This document shows, one piece after another, positions 1 through 11,322 of a stretch of DNA of 64,000 nt. Made by a program: the position numbers and the translations under genes. The notes under the pieces are model-generated. The model did not search any database. It was not told the origin of the DNA and saw only the letters and a list, made by a program, of their open reading frames with translations. Source of the stretch: Isoetes taiwanensis (taxonomy: Eukaryota > Streptophyta > Lycopodiopsida > Isoetales > Isoetaceae); NCBI GenBank assembly GCA_021234155.1, contig JAJEKV010000032.1, positions 4,593,835 through 4,657,834 of the forward strand, written 5' to 3'. Every line of letters begins with the position of its first letter. Within the stretch, counting starts at the first letter, position 1.

Positions 1-789
1 TCTTTAAATGTTTATTATGGGTAATTTTAAATTTATGGGTCCTAGTGGCTTATTTTTACATCGCCATAAGCCTACCATTTCTCTTTGAAAGTGAGAGAGA
101 GAGCTTCAACCCATTCCTACCATAACCGTCGGCCATGGCCTCAGAGCTTCATCCCGGCCATAGCCTCAGAGCCTTGAAGAAGCAGGGGCTTGAAGATCCG
201 CTGTCTTGAGCCTTGAAGAAGCAGAGGCGGAGCCAACAACAGGTAGAAACAAGCAGGGGCGGATCCTTGGTGGCCAAACAAATCCTCACCTTGGGGGTTT
301 TGCTAGAACTGTGTTAGAGCAATGCAATCTATGGCGTCTTGAGGCTGATCTTCAACATTGGTTGCGCTTAAGCTTAAATAGTGGCGAATCCAAGGAAGGA
401 GTTTTGATGGGGAGATTTAGAGCGAAGGCCATGGCGGCCTCCTGAATGGCCTTGGCAGATTTCAAAGAAGGGATGGGCTTGGGTAGTTCTGGAAAATTAA
501 GTCAGGTTTGTTGCCCTTGAGTGCCTGTGATTTTGGGAGTTGGAAACGGACCCAGTCAGATTCTTCTCTTCTTCTTGGGCTCTCTAATCTTTGACACCCA
601 TTTGCCCCAAGATTTATTTGGCCACCAATATCCTTTGGAGCAGGGGCCGATCCCTTTGTTTCAAGGCGAGCAACAAGCTGTGGGATGCAAATGGGTAGAA
701 GGCATTTGCAAAGTTTCTGGACAATAGGGCTCAAATCCAAGCGCAGGAACTCTTCTGCTTAAAACAAGGCCGGAATTTCCACCAAACGT
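1..789. other. No gene recognised
   Basis: Short open stretches exist on both strands, but none shows a recognisable domain or consistent reading. The right edge adjoins the 3' end of the minus-strand gypsy element, so part of this stretch may be its 3' untranslated or LTR region. I saw no matching second LTR copy. Confidence 0.4.
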
Positions 790-799
790 CGGCTTATGT

Positions 800-1680
800 T
801 TAGTAGCCGGCCGGATTTTGATGTTTCCGACCGGTAAACCAGCAGGCGGCGGTGCCACTTGCAGCTAATGCCGCTTGCGGAGGTGCCATCTGCCGGTTTA
901 CCGGCCGAAAACCCCTATGGAAACTTACGTGGAAGACCCTATGGATTTTGAGGTGTGCTGGCAGGTCCAACTTGTAAGATTGGTTACCTACTCTTTTAAT
1001 TATCATGAACGGCTCAGCCCACCTTGGAGCAAGCTTCTTGCAAAAGCCGATGCGAAGCTTCGCTTGTTTGACCTTGATCTTTAGCCACATGTTATCCACT
1101 ACTTGGAACTCCCTTACTATTCTGTGCTTATCGGCTACGCTCTTCTGCCGGCTCCTTGCTGCTAGAAGGTATCCCCGCACTTCCTCTACCAACTGTTGCA
1201 TATCGCCTAGCATCTGTTGGGATACTTCTACCTTGGACATGGGATTGTGTCAAGTGTCCGGGGTCAAGCATTGATAGTCGAGTTGATCATGAACGATTTA
1301 CATTTGAGATGACTCCTGCTTGGTGCTATTGTATGCAAACTCCACCAAGTGCATGTAATCGTTCCACTTTGATTGCTTGTTCCAGACGTAATTCCTCAAC
1401 ATATTTTCAAGTATCCGATTCGCATGCTCCGTCTGCCCATCCGTCTGAGGGCGATATGACGTGCTCATCGACAGCTTCGTCATTTGATACTGGCAATGAC
1501 TCTAACGGTCTTAGAATTCGAAGTTGTTCTGGCTTCGTCTGCTGACGTAGTTGACATTCTCGAATGTACTTGGCTATTTGGTTTTTCATATTAGGTCAAT
1601 AGTAGCTACTTCTTAACTTGAAGTAGGTTTTCATAAAACCTGCGTGGCCGGCTATTGGGCTATTGTGCATGTCATGGAGT
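800..1680 (-). pseudogene. Ty3/gypsy integrase, internally deleted
   Basis: The zinc-binding N-terminus is readable: HDMHNSPIAGHAGF supplies the two His, and ECQLRQQTK should supply CxxC but has Arg in place of the second Cys. Shortly downstream comes YRPQTDGQTE (near 1440), the segment with the catalytic Glu, which in intact integrases lies about a hundred residues further on. The stretch carrying the first two Asp is therefore missing. The deletion joint lies near 1480-1500 and also shifts the frame. The C-terminal part (800-1240) is one long frame with KLAPRWAEPF and HRVFHVS, typical of the GPF-like region. The chromodomain expected after it is not readable. Confidence 0.88.
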
Positions 1681-1689
1681 ATCAACTTC

Positions 1690-2520
1690 CTGACTCCAAA
1701 ATGACTCTGGTATGCCCAATTTATTCTTATGGTACAATAGGTTACCTTCCTTCTTAAAACACTTGAAGGTTTCCCTTTTGTCCGCTTCTACCTCTTTGGA
1801 AAGGCTTGCCCATGCTTCCTTAAAGTCTCTGGTCCGCTGGCAACGCCTCTTCTATCTTCTTGTCAAACTCGGGCCGTGAGGCCGATATGGGATTGCAATG
1901 GACTCTCGTCATCAAGGGGTGCCTTCAGAGTGCGTTCGCAACCACGTTGAGCTTGTCTGGCTTGTACATGATGTCAAAATCGTACTCCTCCAGGAACTCC
2001 ATCCAGCTCCTTTGTCTCAAGTTGAGATGTGATTGGGTGAAGATATACTGTAGACTTTGGTGGTCCGTATCTAATTAGAACTTCCTTCCCAATAAATAGT
2101 GTCTCTATATTCTCAATGCTCTCATTACTGCTAGCAACTCCTGGTCGTGGGTTGGGTAGCATATTTCAGCTTTGTTCATCTTCCTTGAATCATACGCTAC
2201 AACCCTCTGCATCAAGACCGCTTCTGTTGTTATGGCAATGTTAAGACTGGAGCAGTCATTAAAGCTTCCTTCAATGTCTCAAATGCTACTTGGGCCTTCT
2301 TTTGCCAGTGACTCGCCCAATCTTTTATCTTTTCAGCTTTGATGAGGTTTGTTAGCGGTGCTGCTATCTTTGCAAAGTTCCTGATGAATTTTCTGTAATA
2401 TCCTACTGACCGAGGAAGCTCCTCACTTCATAGATGTTCTTTGGTGCTGGCCAATTAATTACTGCTTCAATCTTCGCAGGGTCGGTGGAAATCCCTTCCG
2501 CTGTATTTACATGTCCCAAG
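1690..2520 (-). pseudogene. Ty3/gypsy RNase H and connection region
   Basis: Minus-strand reading gives THDQELLAVMRALRIYRHYL followed by [27 protein letters not shown] and a NVVANAL segment. These are the conserved blocks of the RNase H domain in Ty3/gypsy pol; the last corresponds to the usual NxVADALSR. In-frame stops interrupt it, one right after LLGRKF. It directly continues the reverse transcriptase at 2525-3040 and is followed by the integrase zinc-binding region. The assignment is secure as to family; the reading frame is broken. Confidence 0.8.
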
Positions 2521-2524
2521 TACT

Positions 2525-3040
2525 CTACTCTTTCTTTTCAAGTACCTTCCTCAAGTGTTGGGCATGCTCCTCCAAGGATTTGTTGTAGACTAAAATGTCA
2601 TCAAAGAAAACTATGATGAACATGTCTAGAAACTCACGAAAAACATCGTTCATGAGTCTCGTGAATGTTGCTGAGGCATTGGACAACCCAAATGGCATCA
2701 TTGTGAACTCGTAATGACCATATCTCGTCCTGAATGCAGTCTTATGAATGTCTTCTTCCTTGATCCTGATCTGATGGTAGCCTGATCTCAAGTCTATCTT
2801 GGAGAAAACCTTTGCACCTTGTAGTTGATCTATCAAATCATCTGATCGAGGCAGCTCATACTTGTTCTTGATAGTGTGCTTGTTCAATTGATGATAGTCA
2901 ATGCACATTCTTGAACTTCCATCCTTCTTTTTGACAAATAGGATCGGCGCCCCAAATGGGAAGACACTAGGTCTTATAAACCCTAGGTCCAACAACTCCT
3001 GCAATTGCTTCTTTAATTCCTTCAACTCCTGAGGTGACAT
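2525..3040 (-). pseudogene. Ty3/gypsy reverse transcriptase core
   Basis: An open frame of about 170 codons holds the fingers and palm of a Ty3/gypsy reverse transcriptase. It begins with [18 protein letters not shown], then [34 protein letters not shown] and the catalytic block [12 protein letters not shown], with both active-site Asp present. This is the best preserved piece of the element. It overlaps the upstream 3022-3300 segment in a different frame, so a frameshift separates it from protease. Not functional alone, since RNase H and integrase are broken. Confidence 0.95.
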
Positions 3041-3665
3041 TCTGTAAGGTGCCTTACTTGCGGGCTTAGTCCCTGGTTAAGTGCTATTTCACACTCGACT
3101 CCCATGTATGGTGGGAGTTGCTTGATCTCATCTGGGAATAAATCATGGAATTCCTTCACTAGCTTGGCTATTGGCTTCGGCAGCTTGTTCAATGCTTTGT
3201 CCTCCTTGACTTCCTCTGTTTTTGACTCCTCAACTTCGAGCTTAAAGACATAGGCCACTTGCTCCTTCTTTATGCATCTAAGTAACTTCTTATTAGACAT
3301 GTATTGGGGTGACTTTTTTACCTGTTATCTCAATGACTTTGTCATTTAGTGCCGTTAAGGTGATCAATCACAGCCCTTGCCGGGTCAAGGTATTCCATGC
3401 CTATGATCAAGTCGTACTTGCCAATATTCATGGCCTCTGCATCCATTCCAATGTTGATACCTGAAGTCTATGTCAAAGTTGATCCTCTTTCCCGCTGCGT
3501 GTCAGATTGCCCCACTTGCCAACACAACAGCCTGAGCTTGGATTTCAAAGGCTTCGGCTTCAACAACTCTACCATCCTTGGCGAAGAAAAATTATGGGTG
3601 CTTCCAGTGTCTATCAGCACTATGAAGGGCTTGGCTTTGACTTTCCCTATTGTTGAGATGACCTG
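3022..3665 (-). pseudogene. Ty3/gypsy protease and protease-RT linker
   Basis: A retropepsin active-site motif, VLIDTGSTHNF, is readable on the minus strand near 3570-3610 (the Asp-Thr-Gly triad). Further along, stops interrupt the frame. An open stretch at 3022-3300 then follows, ending with HDLFPDEIKQLPP, which is the usual linker just before the gypsy RT (compare the common FxDVFPDELPGLPP). The gag zinc knuckle lies immediately upstream. Active-site residues are visible; the reading frame is not continuous. Confidence 0.85.
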
Positions 3666-5130
3666 TTATTGACTCTCAACATTCTCGGAGTCAAGGGCAG
3701 CAAAAATGTGGCATTCACCCTGGATGTAGTCACAAGCATCTTCATCGTCGTTCTCCGGGGTGTTTCCCATCCTCCTAGCTCTGCTAGTACCGCATTCATC
3801 ACAAAAGGACAGTTGTGTGTCCAATGTCCCGGTTAGAAGCACCGGAAGCACAACTGCTTTTCTATACATTCCTGTCTCTTTTCCTTTGGGATGGATTGCA
3901 AGAACTACTTCACTGCTTTGGAGTAATTTGAACCACCTGCTTGCTCTTTGTTCCTGAAGCTGACTTGTTTCTTGTCCTATTTTCCAAAATTTGCATTCCC
4001 TTGCTTTCCATAGTTTGCATTATACTGAGGTCTAGCAGCTGTCAGGATTGTTGCTCTTGGACTATAGCTTCCAATAGCTTTTCCCTTGTCCTGATAGTAC
4101 TGCTACTTTTGTGCACTGTTTTGGGGACTTGTTCCTTGTAAGCTCACGGTCTTGGACTCTGCTTCTGACACCGTTCTGGGGTCGATATCTCTCACAAGCT
4201 TCCTGATCTCCTCATTCAATCCCTCAATATATCCCTCCATTGCATGCCTTTCACTCAACTTTGGCACATAGAGCCTCAGCCTCATAAATTCTTCGGTGTA
4301 TTTCTGCACCGTCTTATTGTCCTGCTCCAACCTGTAAAACTGCTGCAATCATATGGCACTTGTGTTCCCTCAGCACGTAGTGACGCTTAAATGCCTTGGA
4401 GAACTTCTTGAATCTACAGCTATCCCTACTTAACCCATGGGCCTTGGCATAGCCTTTCCACCAAATTCGGGCCGCTTCCTTGAGCTTGGCTGTTGCTATT
4501 CTGTCCTTGTCCTTATCTTTCATGCTATAAGCATTTTCATACTCTCCCATCTCATCTAACCAAGCCTTGGCTTCCATCCCTGACCTGTTATCTCCTGAGA
4601 ACTGTTCTAACTTCTTGGCCTTGAGCTTACCCATGGGCCTTAGCATAGCCTCTCCACCAAATTCTGGCCGCTTCCTTGAGCTTGGCTATTGCTACTCTGT
4701 CCTTGTCCTTATCTTTCATGCCATAAGCATTCCCATACTCTCCCATCTCATCTAACTAAGCCTCAACTTTCTTCTGATAGTCGGCCCCGTTCTTGCCTTT
4801 ATTACGGTTTGGACCTTCCTAGCGGTCCTATCAATCGTTATCCTGCTATTCTCATTCCGAGTCGGAGTCGGAACTGGTATTGGAGGAATCTGTGCTGGGG
4901 GATCTCCTTCTCCGGTTTCTCTTCCTTGCCTTATCTGTTCATCGGCATGTGTTTGGGGTAGCTGGACGTTCTAGTTTGGTGCAATTACTGCTCTTCCTGC
5001 CAGTAAAGCTCTTATCTCTTGGATATCCGATTTCATCTGGGATAACTCTTCTTCTGGGGTTGATGCCACGAACTCTTGGAATAGGTTCCTTGGTTGGAAT
5101 TGTCTTGTGGGGGTTTGCTCTTCCTTAGGG
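3666..5130 (-). pseudogene. Ty3/gypsy Gag with CCHC zinc knuckle
   Basis: Two open pieces (4314-4646 and 4103-4348) carry the retrotransposon capsid domain: KLKAKKLEQFSGD, RIWWKGYAKAHG, then QKYTEEFMRLRLYVPKLSE and YIEGLNEEIRKLV. Nearer pol, around 3810-3855, a CX2CX4HX4C knuckle reads CFRCF, stop, PGHWTHNC: all four metal ligands are present with a TAA inside the knuckle. The N-terminal part (4760-5110) is an acidic and proline-rich leader (QEFVASTPEEELSQMKSDIQ). A segment of the capsid coding region is duplicated (see 4430-4766). The copy is non-coding as it stands. Confidence 0.88.
4430..4766. repeat. Direct duplication inside gag (about 135 bp, offset 196)
   Basis: The stretch 4433-4560 is repeated, slightly diverged, at 4629-4756. 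Both copies encode the capsid piece from the YENAYSMKDKDKD segment to WWKGYAKAHG. The material between the copies is not duplicated. The second copy lies upstream of the main gag frame in the direction of transcription. Confidence 0.85.
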
Positions 5131-5337
5131 TGTCGATTTTACTCTACGTTCCTGGGTGCTCTAGCTACATACACATTAGACTGCACTCTTATGATTAGCT
5201 TTTGTTTGTTGTTGCATTGGTTGTTTGATGATATAGTTGTGGGGACAAAATATATCAAAGAACATTCATAATGCCAACAAAATATATTTATAAGATGAAA
5301 TATTATTACAATGATTTGATATAGAGAAAATTGTAAT

Positions 5338-6697
5338 CTATTCTTGGAATCTTCGATATGCATGGTGGTCCTCCAAGAACTTATTCACTTGGGCTGTACC
5401 AACCGTACGTCTTAAGTTCCTGAAAATGTTGGTGGACGTACCACCTTGCAATGCCATTATCAAATCTTCCACTCTTCGATTCGACGTATAGGCTGCAGTG
5501 ACGGCTAATCTGTCCTGATGTCGGTATGGGACCGCGAAGTCGAAGATGATCAGGGCTATTGTCCTCTTCAATAGTATGACATGGCCGATGTTTTAAGGCA
5601 TCCGAGCATGTCTACCAAATCCCGAGAGGGCAATGAGCATGAACACCCCTTCTTCTCCCTGTGGGCTGAACTACCGGTGTCCTTCTCCTGCACCTTCTCT
5701 GGTCCTGATGCCGGCCCTGTGCCTCCCGGAGTACTCATCCACCGTACTACTGTCAGGTCCTTGTAATCTGAGAACATGGACCTAAAGGAGGTCAAGTTGA
5801 CTCCGCTTATGTCGACCCTGGTTGGCGCTGTTGATGAAGAGCTGGACAGGAGTGGGCTCCTCATCTTACCCCGAATGCCCATCTGTTCTTGAATGGCGAT
5901 GAATTCCTCCTCTGAAGGCACCTCCTATTGTGTCATCATCTGCCAGATATTGCTGTAGGCTTCGATGTCGGATGACGACTGCCCCATATAGGTGTGGGCG
6001 TTCCTGATGCTGATAGGGAAGTCTTGAGTTTCTCGGTCGATGAAGTCATTGAGGTTGGGTTGTTGGCGCAGGAGGTATAGGAGCTCATCCATCCTGTATC
6101 CTCGGTCTCTGCACTCTAAAAGATTCTTTATGTCGTGCAGCAGGAGGTACTCTTGGACTTCGATGATGACTGCGGTTAAGCTGGTGATGTCTAGCCCGAG
6201 TGGGAGAGCTGTCCTTGTCATCCTCAGGCCTTCATCGAAGCCCTGAAGTTCTTGTTCTGCTTGTTGCCGTTCCTAGATAGGGTCGACGTCGATGAGGTCC
6301 TGGATGTCATAGCCTTATCTGCCCTCTTCTTCCTCCTCCTGTTCTGAGCCTTCATACTCCAAGAGCAGCTGCCCTTCTACTGTAGAGGCAGGGGGTTCTA
6401 TATTCATTGGCTGAGTGGAGGGTTCTCCTATTTGAGTTTGGGCTCTGTGGGATAAGAAGATGGCTACAACAACAGTATAAGAGAAATATCTCTTCCTCTT
6501 TATAGATATGGTCATGTAGTCCGGCATGAGACTGGCTCTATTTTCTAAGTGCTTGTTGATGTTTGGCACATCGCTCAGTCATTTATGTTAGCGTCAACAT
6601 CAATTTCTTTCTGGAAGATAACAAAGACAAATTTGACGTCGGCCTCTGCCACATGAGCAGTGGCGCTGTAGCGTCGCATGAATGAAGAAGTGGTCAT
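5338..6697 (-). pseudogene. Unknown decayed gene, acidic N-terminal region
   Basis: One minus-strand frame stays nearly open from 6569 to 5568, with only about three in-frame stops, and continues after a frameshift to 5338. A candidate start codon sits at 6697, about 110 bases downstream of a good TATA box. Visible features are a run of Glu near 6320 (EQEEEEEGR), a hydrophilic helix-rich middle (DIKNLLECRDRGYRMDELLY), a Ser-rich stretch and a C-terminal segment with RRVEDLIMALQGG. I do not recognise a domain. It lies just upstream of the gypsy gag but is not gag-like, so it may be a separate host or transposon-borne gene. Function unknown. Confidence 0.45.
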
Positions 6698-6808
6698 GAT
6701 GCTGATGTGGATGGGATCAACAAACAGATATGCAAGCACCTATGTGAGGAGGAGAATTGCCTTGGAGTGAGGAGTGAGACTGTGGAATGCGAATGAGGCT
6801 TGTGGGTA

Positions 6809-6816
6809 TATTTATA
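6809..6816 (-). promoter_or_regulatory. TATA box of the unknown minus-strand gene
   Basis: Minus strand reads CCTATAAATATACCC. It stands about 112 bases upstream of the first candidate ATG (6697), with a pyrimidine- and CA-rich leader between, as expected for a plant core promoter. Confidence 0.5.
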
Positions 6817-6829
6817 GGCAGAACCCTAA

Positions 6830-7454
6830 TTTGTGAATTTTTTAGGATTTGGATATGTCTATCACTTCAAGGTCTAACTAGATATTTGATAGGTAGTCTA
6901 AGGTTATGAGCATCTAAAGGACTTCCTATTGATTCTATTGCAACAAGTTTCATCTAATTTGGAGATAGTTTGGGTGAGTTATGGCTATTTAATTCAGACC
7001 ACTAACACAATGCGCGAGAGGGCATCAAATTTTAACTAAGGGAGAGGGTTGAGTTAAATTTTAACTTGAGGCCTGGGCGCACTCTGTGAGGGGTAGGCAG
7101 CCTAAAAATTAGTGGCGATTAATCGCCTAGCGAAATTTAAGGCCCAATGGTTGGGTTTTTGGCGAAAATACATGACTTCTTTTCCTTGAAAAAAAAAGAA
7201 AAGTATACAAAAAAAAAAGTCGGTCTGCCATAATGTCGAGGCCGTTTAGCCTTCCTGAGTTCGTGATTGTCGGCGCACCGCTAGAAGAATCGCCTAATTT
7301 GAAATGGTTTTTGTGTTTAAGATGGGTAGGTTTCGACAAAATTTGGTTGCCGCCATTGAATCCAAACCTGAGAATCGCCATCTGGCATACAAAGCCGGCT
7401 ATCCTTCATCCCTCACGATTTGTTCATGGGTAGGTTACTATGCTCTGTTCACGA
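6830..7454. other. Intergenic, no gene recognised
   Basis: AT-rich sequence with short homopolymer runs (A runs near 7190 and 7210). The minus-strand open stretch at 7127-7381 shows no domain. The left boundary region of LINE copy A lies at its right end. Confidence 0.4.
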
Positions 7455-7635
7455 TTTTTTAGTCCTCATTTACCCACTGAGGCCAATCGGCCTATGGGAC
7501 CCATAAGAAGCGCAGCAAACTTGTTACTGTCCGGGTTAAAAAACCCCTGCCCCGAAGGGTTTTCGAGGGAAAAACCGTGGCAGTAATAAGAATGCTGTCA
7601 AACTGTACAAGTATACATCAATGTTTATATACATG

Positions 7636-8160
7636 TCAAGTGTGTGCCCGAGGACATAGCTGATCTCGCATGTCCATAACCTCCTGAAGATATGATCCCA
7701 TCACCCGTACGGATGCTGTGCTCAATGTCACATGTAACGGCTGGCCAGGCCTGACCAACTCAGCATATCGTGTCCGAATTTGATCATATGCTGGGCAACT
7801 TTGAAGGGTATGAGATTCATCCTCAATGACTCCCATTTGGCAGCATTGACAGAGCATGTCCTGGCGTGGCTCACCAATCCATCTGCCTGTCTCAATTCGA
7901 AGATGATGTGCCCCTGTGCGAATGGAGGCAATGAGTCTGCGCCTTTTCATGGGCAAGTGGGTACGCAGGTAGCATTGCGGGCCTCGTTCCAATGTGGGAT
8001 TTATGTGGCGCTGGTAGTGTGCTGTCTTGACCTGTTCAAGGGCATTGGCATCCCAAAGCTTGCTGAGGAAGCAATCGTCAAGATATTGCCTCAAGCTATG
8101 GCGATCTTCTGTTTGCACATGTATGCACCTGTGCTCCTGCACATTTTCTGTCTCTGGCGC
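7636..8160 (-). pseudogene. LINE A ORF2 C-terminal zinc motif
   Basis: The open frame contains AHHLRIETGRWIG, then LCQCCQMGVIEDESHTLQSC. The CX2C...HX4C arrangement is the cysteine motif commonly found at the C-terminus of LINE ORF2 proteins. The same segment recurs at 54.6 kb and, diverged, at 57.6 kb. The stop codon lies near 7636, and the 3' untranslated region follows. Confidence 0.85.
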
Positions 8161-8400
8161 CATATCCATCCTTGCAATGCCGGCCTTTCCATACAATTCT
8201 CAATTCTGATCTATGCTAGCGGATATGGACGGAGCCATCCTGTTATCTCTTTTTGGAAGAAGAAAGGATGGCAGACATAGGCATCCGACACCCGTAAGCG
8301 CAACGACCATGGCATCAACTAACTCTAGGGAAGAGGACCGCCTGGACACGGCGGGGTGCCGGGGGGAGGCGGGGTCGTGTAGCACGCTTAGCGAAGCCAA
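8160..8400 (-). other. Extra segment in LINE A absent from copy B
   Basis: Copy B passes directly from the CAATGGTTGGCT block to AATGTGCAGGAGCAC (54,350-54,380). In copy A these are separated by about 240 bases with a GC-rich half near 8340. It is either an insertion in A or a deletion in B. I see no clear target duplication. Confidence 0.6.
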
Positions 8401-8559
8401 CCATTGAGCTCTCTTTTCCCTCCAGCAGGCCTTGAGGCGCTGCGGCTCCATTGCCATGATATAACCTAGTTCAAGCAGACGAGCATCGTCCATATTGACC
8501 ACCTTCTGAAAATAGACAATGTGGCGATCAAGGGCCGCCCTCTGAAGAGGCAAGAATCA

Positions 8560-10190
8560 TGTCTCCTGCAGTAGAATTTGATATGGGATTGTGGACTTCA
8601 CCCCTAGTGCTCGTACTAAGAAGGCTTTCTGGACCTGCTCCAAGTCATTCCAAGTAGCAAGTGATACTACTGGGCCCCATACTTCCACCCCGTATAAAAA
8701 AGGACAGTTCCACTAAGACCTTGAACAAGGGATCGATGGGCCCAATCATACAACTCCGCCCTATGACTATTGTTTTGCATTGCATATAGTGCCTTCCAGC
8801 CTGCCGTCACTTGTAGCCGTATGGATGTGTCCCAGTGTATAGTAGAAGGAAACTCCACTCCCAATTATTTGTATGTGGATGCAACTTCCACATTTTGGCC
8901 TCGGTAACTGAAGGAGGGGTGAAGATGATATAAAAACCACCTTAGTCTTGGCCAGTTGACGCCAAGATATCGGGCGCTTGGCGTAATGTGTCCGGGGCAT
9001 CGAGATGTCATTGCATGTCCGGCCGTGTATAAGCTAGAGGTCCACATCATCGGCATATATTAACCGTCCTGATGATCCGATAGAGAAGGTGAGCTCCATC
9101 GCCCCCATTATCGCAAAGCCGCCTCTCCAATTGATCAATGTAAAGCCCAAACAATGTTGGGGAGAGAGGGCATCCCCGACGCAAACCCCGACATCGCTAT
9201 CAAATGGTTGGCTTGTCTCCGCCGCAAACGAACCCGAAGCATCTTTTGTATAGCTCGTATTAATCGCATTCTCGCAAATCTACAGAAACCCCACCAAGGT
9301 ATTGCGCGCTTGCCCATAGTTTTTCCCGAGGCACGTGTCAAACGCCTTCGCAAAATCCACAAAGCAACAATATAGATCCCGACGGGCGGTTCCTCGCTGT
9401 CTTCAATCGAAGTTCGCAACGTGAAGATGTGGTCAATGGTTGAGTGCCGGTCTCAATCCCGCCTGGTGAGGGCCCGCACCTTTGCCGCCTCCGCCCAAAC
9501 CCAATCCAACTGCCGCCGAGAATCCCAAAGAAGCAATTTTGCAAACACCGAACCGACCATGATTGTTCGATAATTGGTCAAGGGCGCTGTGGGTCACCCG
9601 CCTTATATATGGGAACAACTCGCTATTGGTCCACCGCAATGAAACCTTCCTCGTAATGCCTTGTTGAACAAGGCGGTCAAGATCGGTATTATGGACGGCC
9701 CCGCCCACTTTAAGCAATTCTCGCCTCGCATACCATCCAAGTCCGGGGGCTTTCCCATTGGCAAGACGCCGCAAGCCTTGTTCCACGTCCGAATCTGTGA
9801 TTTCCAAAGATCGGGCCTTCTTGCAAGGGTAATGCCGCATGTGCACCCCCGAGGGTCGATAGTCTGTTGCAAGTATTGTCTCCACCGCCGGGAGTGATAT
9901 TCCCCGTGGGTCAGATCGGCTTTCTAAGAACCCTTCACCGTAAGGTCCCGGGATGACGCTCCAACCTGGCTTTTTAGCTTTAAGGAAGATGCGGCATCGT
10001 GTCGACCGCATGTGGGCGAAGCGTGGTGGTCCGTGGACTTGGCGGAGCCAGCGTTTGTGTTCCTTGCACTCGCATCAAACCATTGGTTACGTGGGAAGGT
10101 TGTGTTCCCGGAGGTCCGTCGTGGGCGCTTATCCCAAAAGCACCTCTCTCGCCGCAGCCCTAAGCACATCGGTCACCGCCCCCTGTCTCA
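8560..10190 (-). pseudogene. LINE A reverse transcriptase
   Basis: The frame from 10,011 to 9,433 holds EQGLRRLANGKAPG, the conserved motif before the RT fingers. Further on come CCFVDFAKAFDT (near 9350), LIYADDVDL with the catalytic Asp pair (near 9050) and INLAKTKVVF. Each is matched closely by the better preserved copy B at 34.3-35.4 kb. Frameshifts are frequent. There is no evidence of recent activity from this copy. Confidence 0.88.
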
Positions 10191-10199
10191 TTTGCTCTA

Positions 10200-11320
10200 G
10201 TGTAGGATATTGCAAAATTTCTGCCAGTCATCTATAAGCATCCGGGCATAAGCCCCTCGCATGTTCATAATCCAAACGCACAGCGAGGGCATGTGAGGAG
10301 TTGTTGCACCGGGTTCGCACAACCTCGCCAAGCCAACTTCAAGTAAAGTGGTAAGTGGTCCGAGTCGATCTCTTCATCCCTATTAGTCGCTGCCCCACCG
10401 AAAGTGCTTGACGACATGCATATCCCCTTTCAGCACCAAAGACATAGTCCACCACACTAGATCCGCCCCGTGTTTTCCCTCGCCTACAAGTGCTCTTTAT
10501 GCGGTGGAAGGCCACCGTGCTAGTCCATTGCAGACATTACCGGTCAAAGATACCGCAGAGCAAAAGCAACTGTCCGACCATAGCGCTGACTCGATTGTCA
10601 TCCGATGTCCGTGGGCCAAGCTCCTTCTCCGTGATGCAACCGCAATATATCATCCCGGTCAAGGGATCAAATCTCATGGGTTGTTCTACCCCCGGCGCGC
10701 GCATTGAAGTCTCCAAGGAGTATGACACGCCTAACCGCTTATCTTTTTGATGTCATCATATAGATCGACATAGGGGTCCAGCCTATCCACATCCGAAAGT
10801 GGGTGTGATAGAAGTTGCTTTCTCGCATGTGGAAAGTAGCAGTCGCCACAAAGAGGGTCTCATCGCAGTTTTGCACACGCACCCACAAAAACACCGGCTT
10901 GTCCGTCTTGAGCAAGGAGATTGATTGTGCCAAGGTTGTTCGGTAGTAGCAGTGCAACCCCCATGCCCCCGCTTTCCCCGCAATCATTGAAGATTGAGTA
11001 GTGCTGGTATCCCGGCAAGTCGTATCCTATGTCCCGCATGCTCCCATGTTTCCATGAGGAAGATGAGATCCATGTCCGCAAAGAATCGAAGTTGAGACTA
11101 TCTCCCTTCGCCATGGGAAGCCCCGACAATTCCGTGGAGACCATGCGAGGCACATTCCTATTTGTTGGCAGGGCAAAGCAGTGGAGATTCAAAGGGCATA
11201 CAAAGCAGAAGGGGGTGGCGTATGGAAGCAGCCGAGATGTGCGAGCAAATGTAAGGTGAGGCAACTTGAGCAGGCGCGGCGGCCGTAGCAGCGGCAAAGG
11301 GTTCGCCGTAGGTCTTTGAG
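10200..11320 (-). pseudogene. LINE A AP-type endonuclease domain
   Basis: Segments readable on the minus strand include LNFDSLRTWISSSSWKHG, NDCGESGGMGVALLL and ETLFVATATFHMR, followed near 10,710-10,740 by the block corresponding to LLGDFNAR and near 10,360 by SDHLPLYLKL. The D-x-N and S-D-H elements are signature pieces of the exonuclease III-like endonuclease of LINEs. Several frameshifts break it. The domain nicks target DNA in functional copies. Confidence 0.82.
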
Positions 11321-11322
11321 GG

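Larger units (their letters stand above)
790..5130 (-). mobile_element. Decayed Ty3/gypsy retrotransposon (copy 1)
   Basis: Read on the minus strand, the order is gag, zinc knuckle, protease, reverse transcriptase, RNase H, integrase, which is the Ty3/gypsy order. Every domain is present at least in part, but the frame is broken by stops and frameshifts. The integrase has lost its first two catalytic acidic residues through an internal deletion, so the copy cannot be autonomous. No LTR pair was seen at either end. It resembles the family fragments at 21.6 kb and 45-47 kb in its integrase C-terminal region (KLAPRW, FHV). Domain order is seen directly. Family assignment rests on general knowledge of Ty3/gypsy elements. 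Confidence 0.93.

Noticed and set aside
7780-8280. 166-codon plus-strand ORF within LINE A
   Set aside because: It is the reverse shadow of the LINE ORF2 C-terminus, which has the zinc motif on the minus strand.
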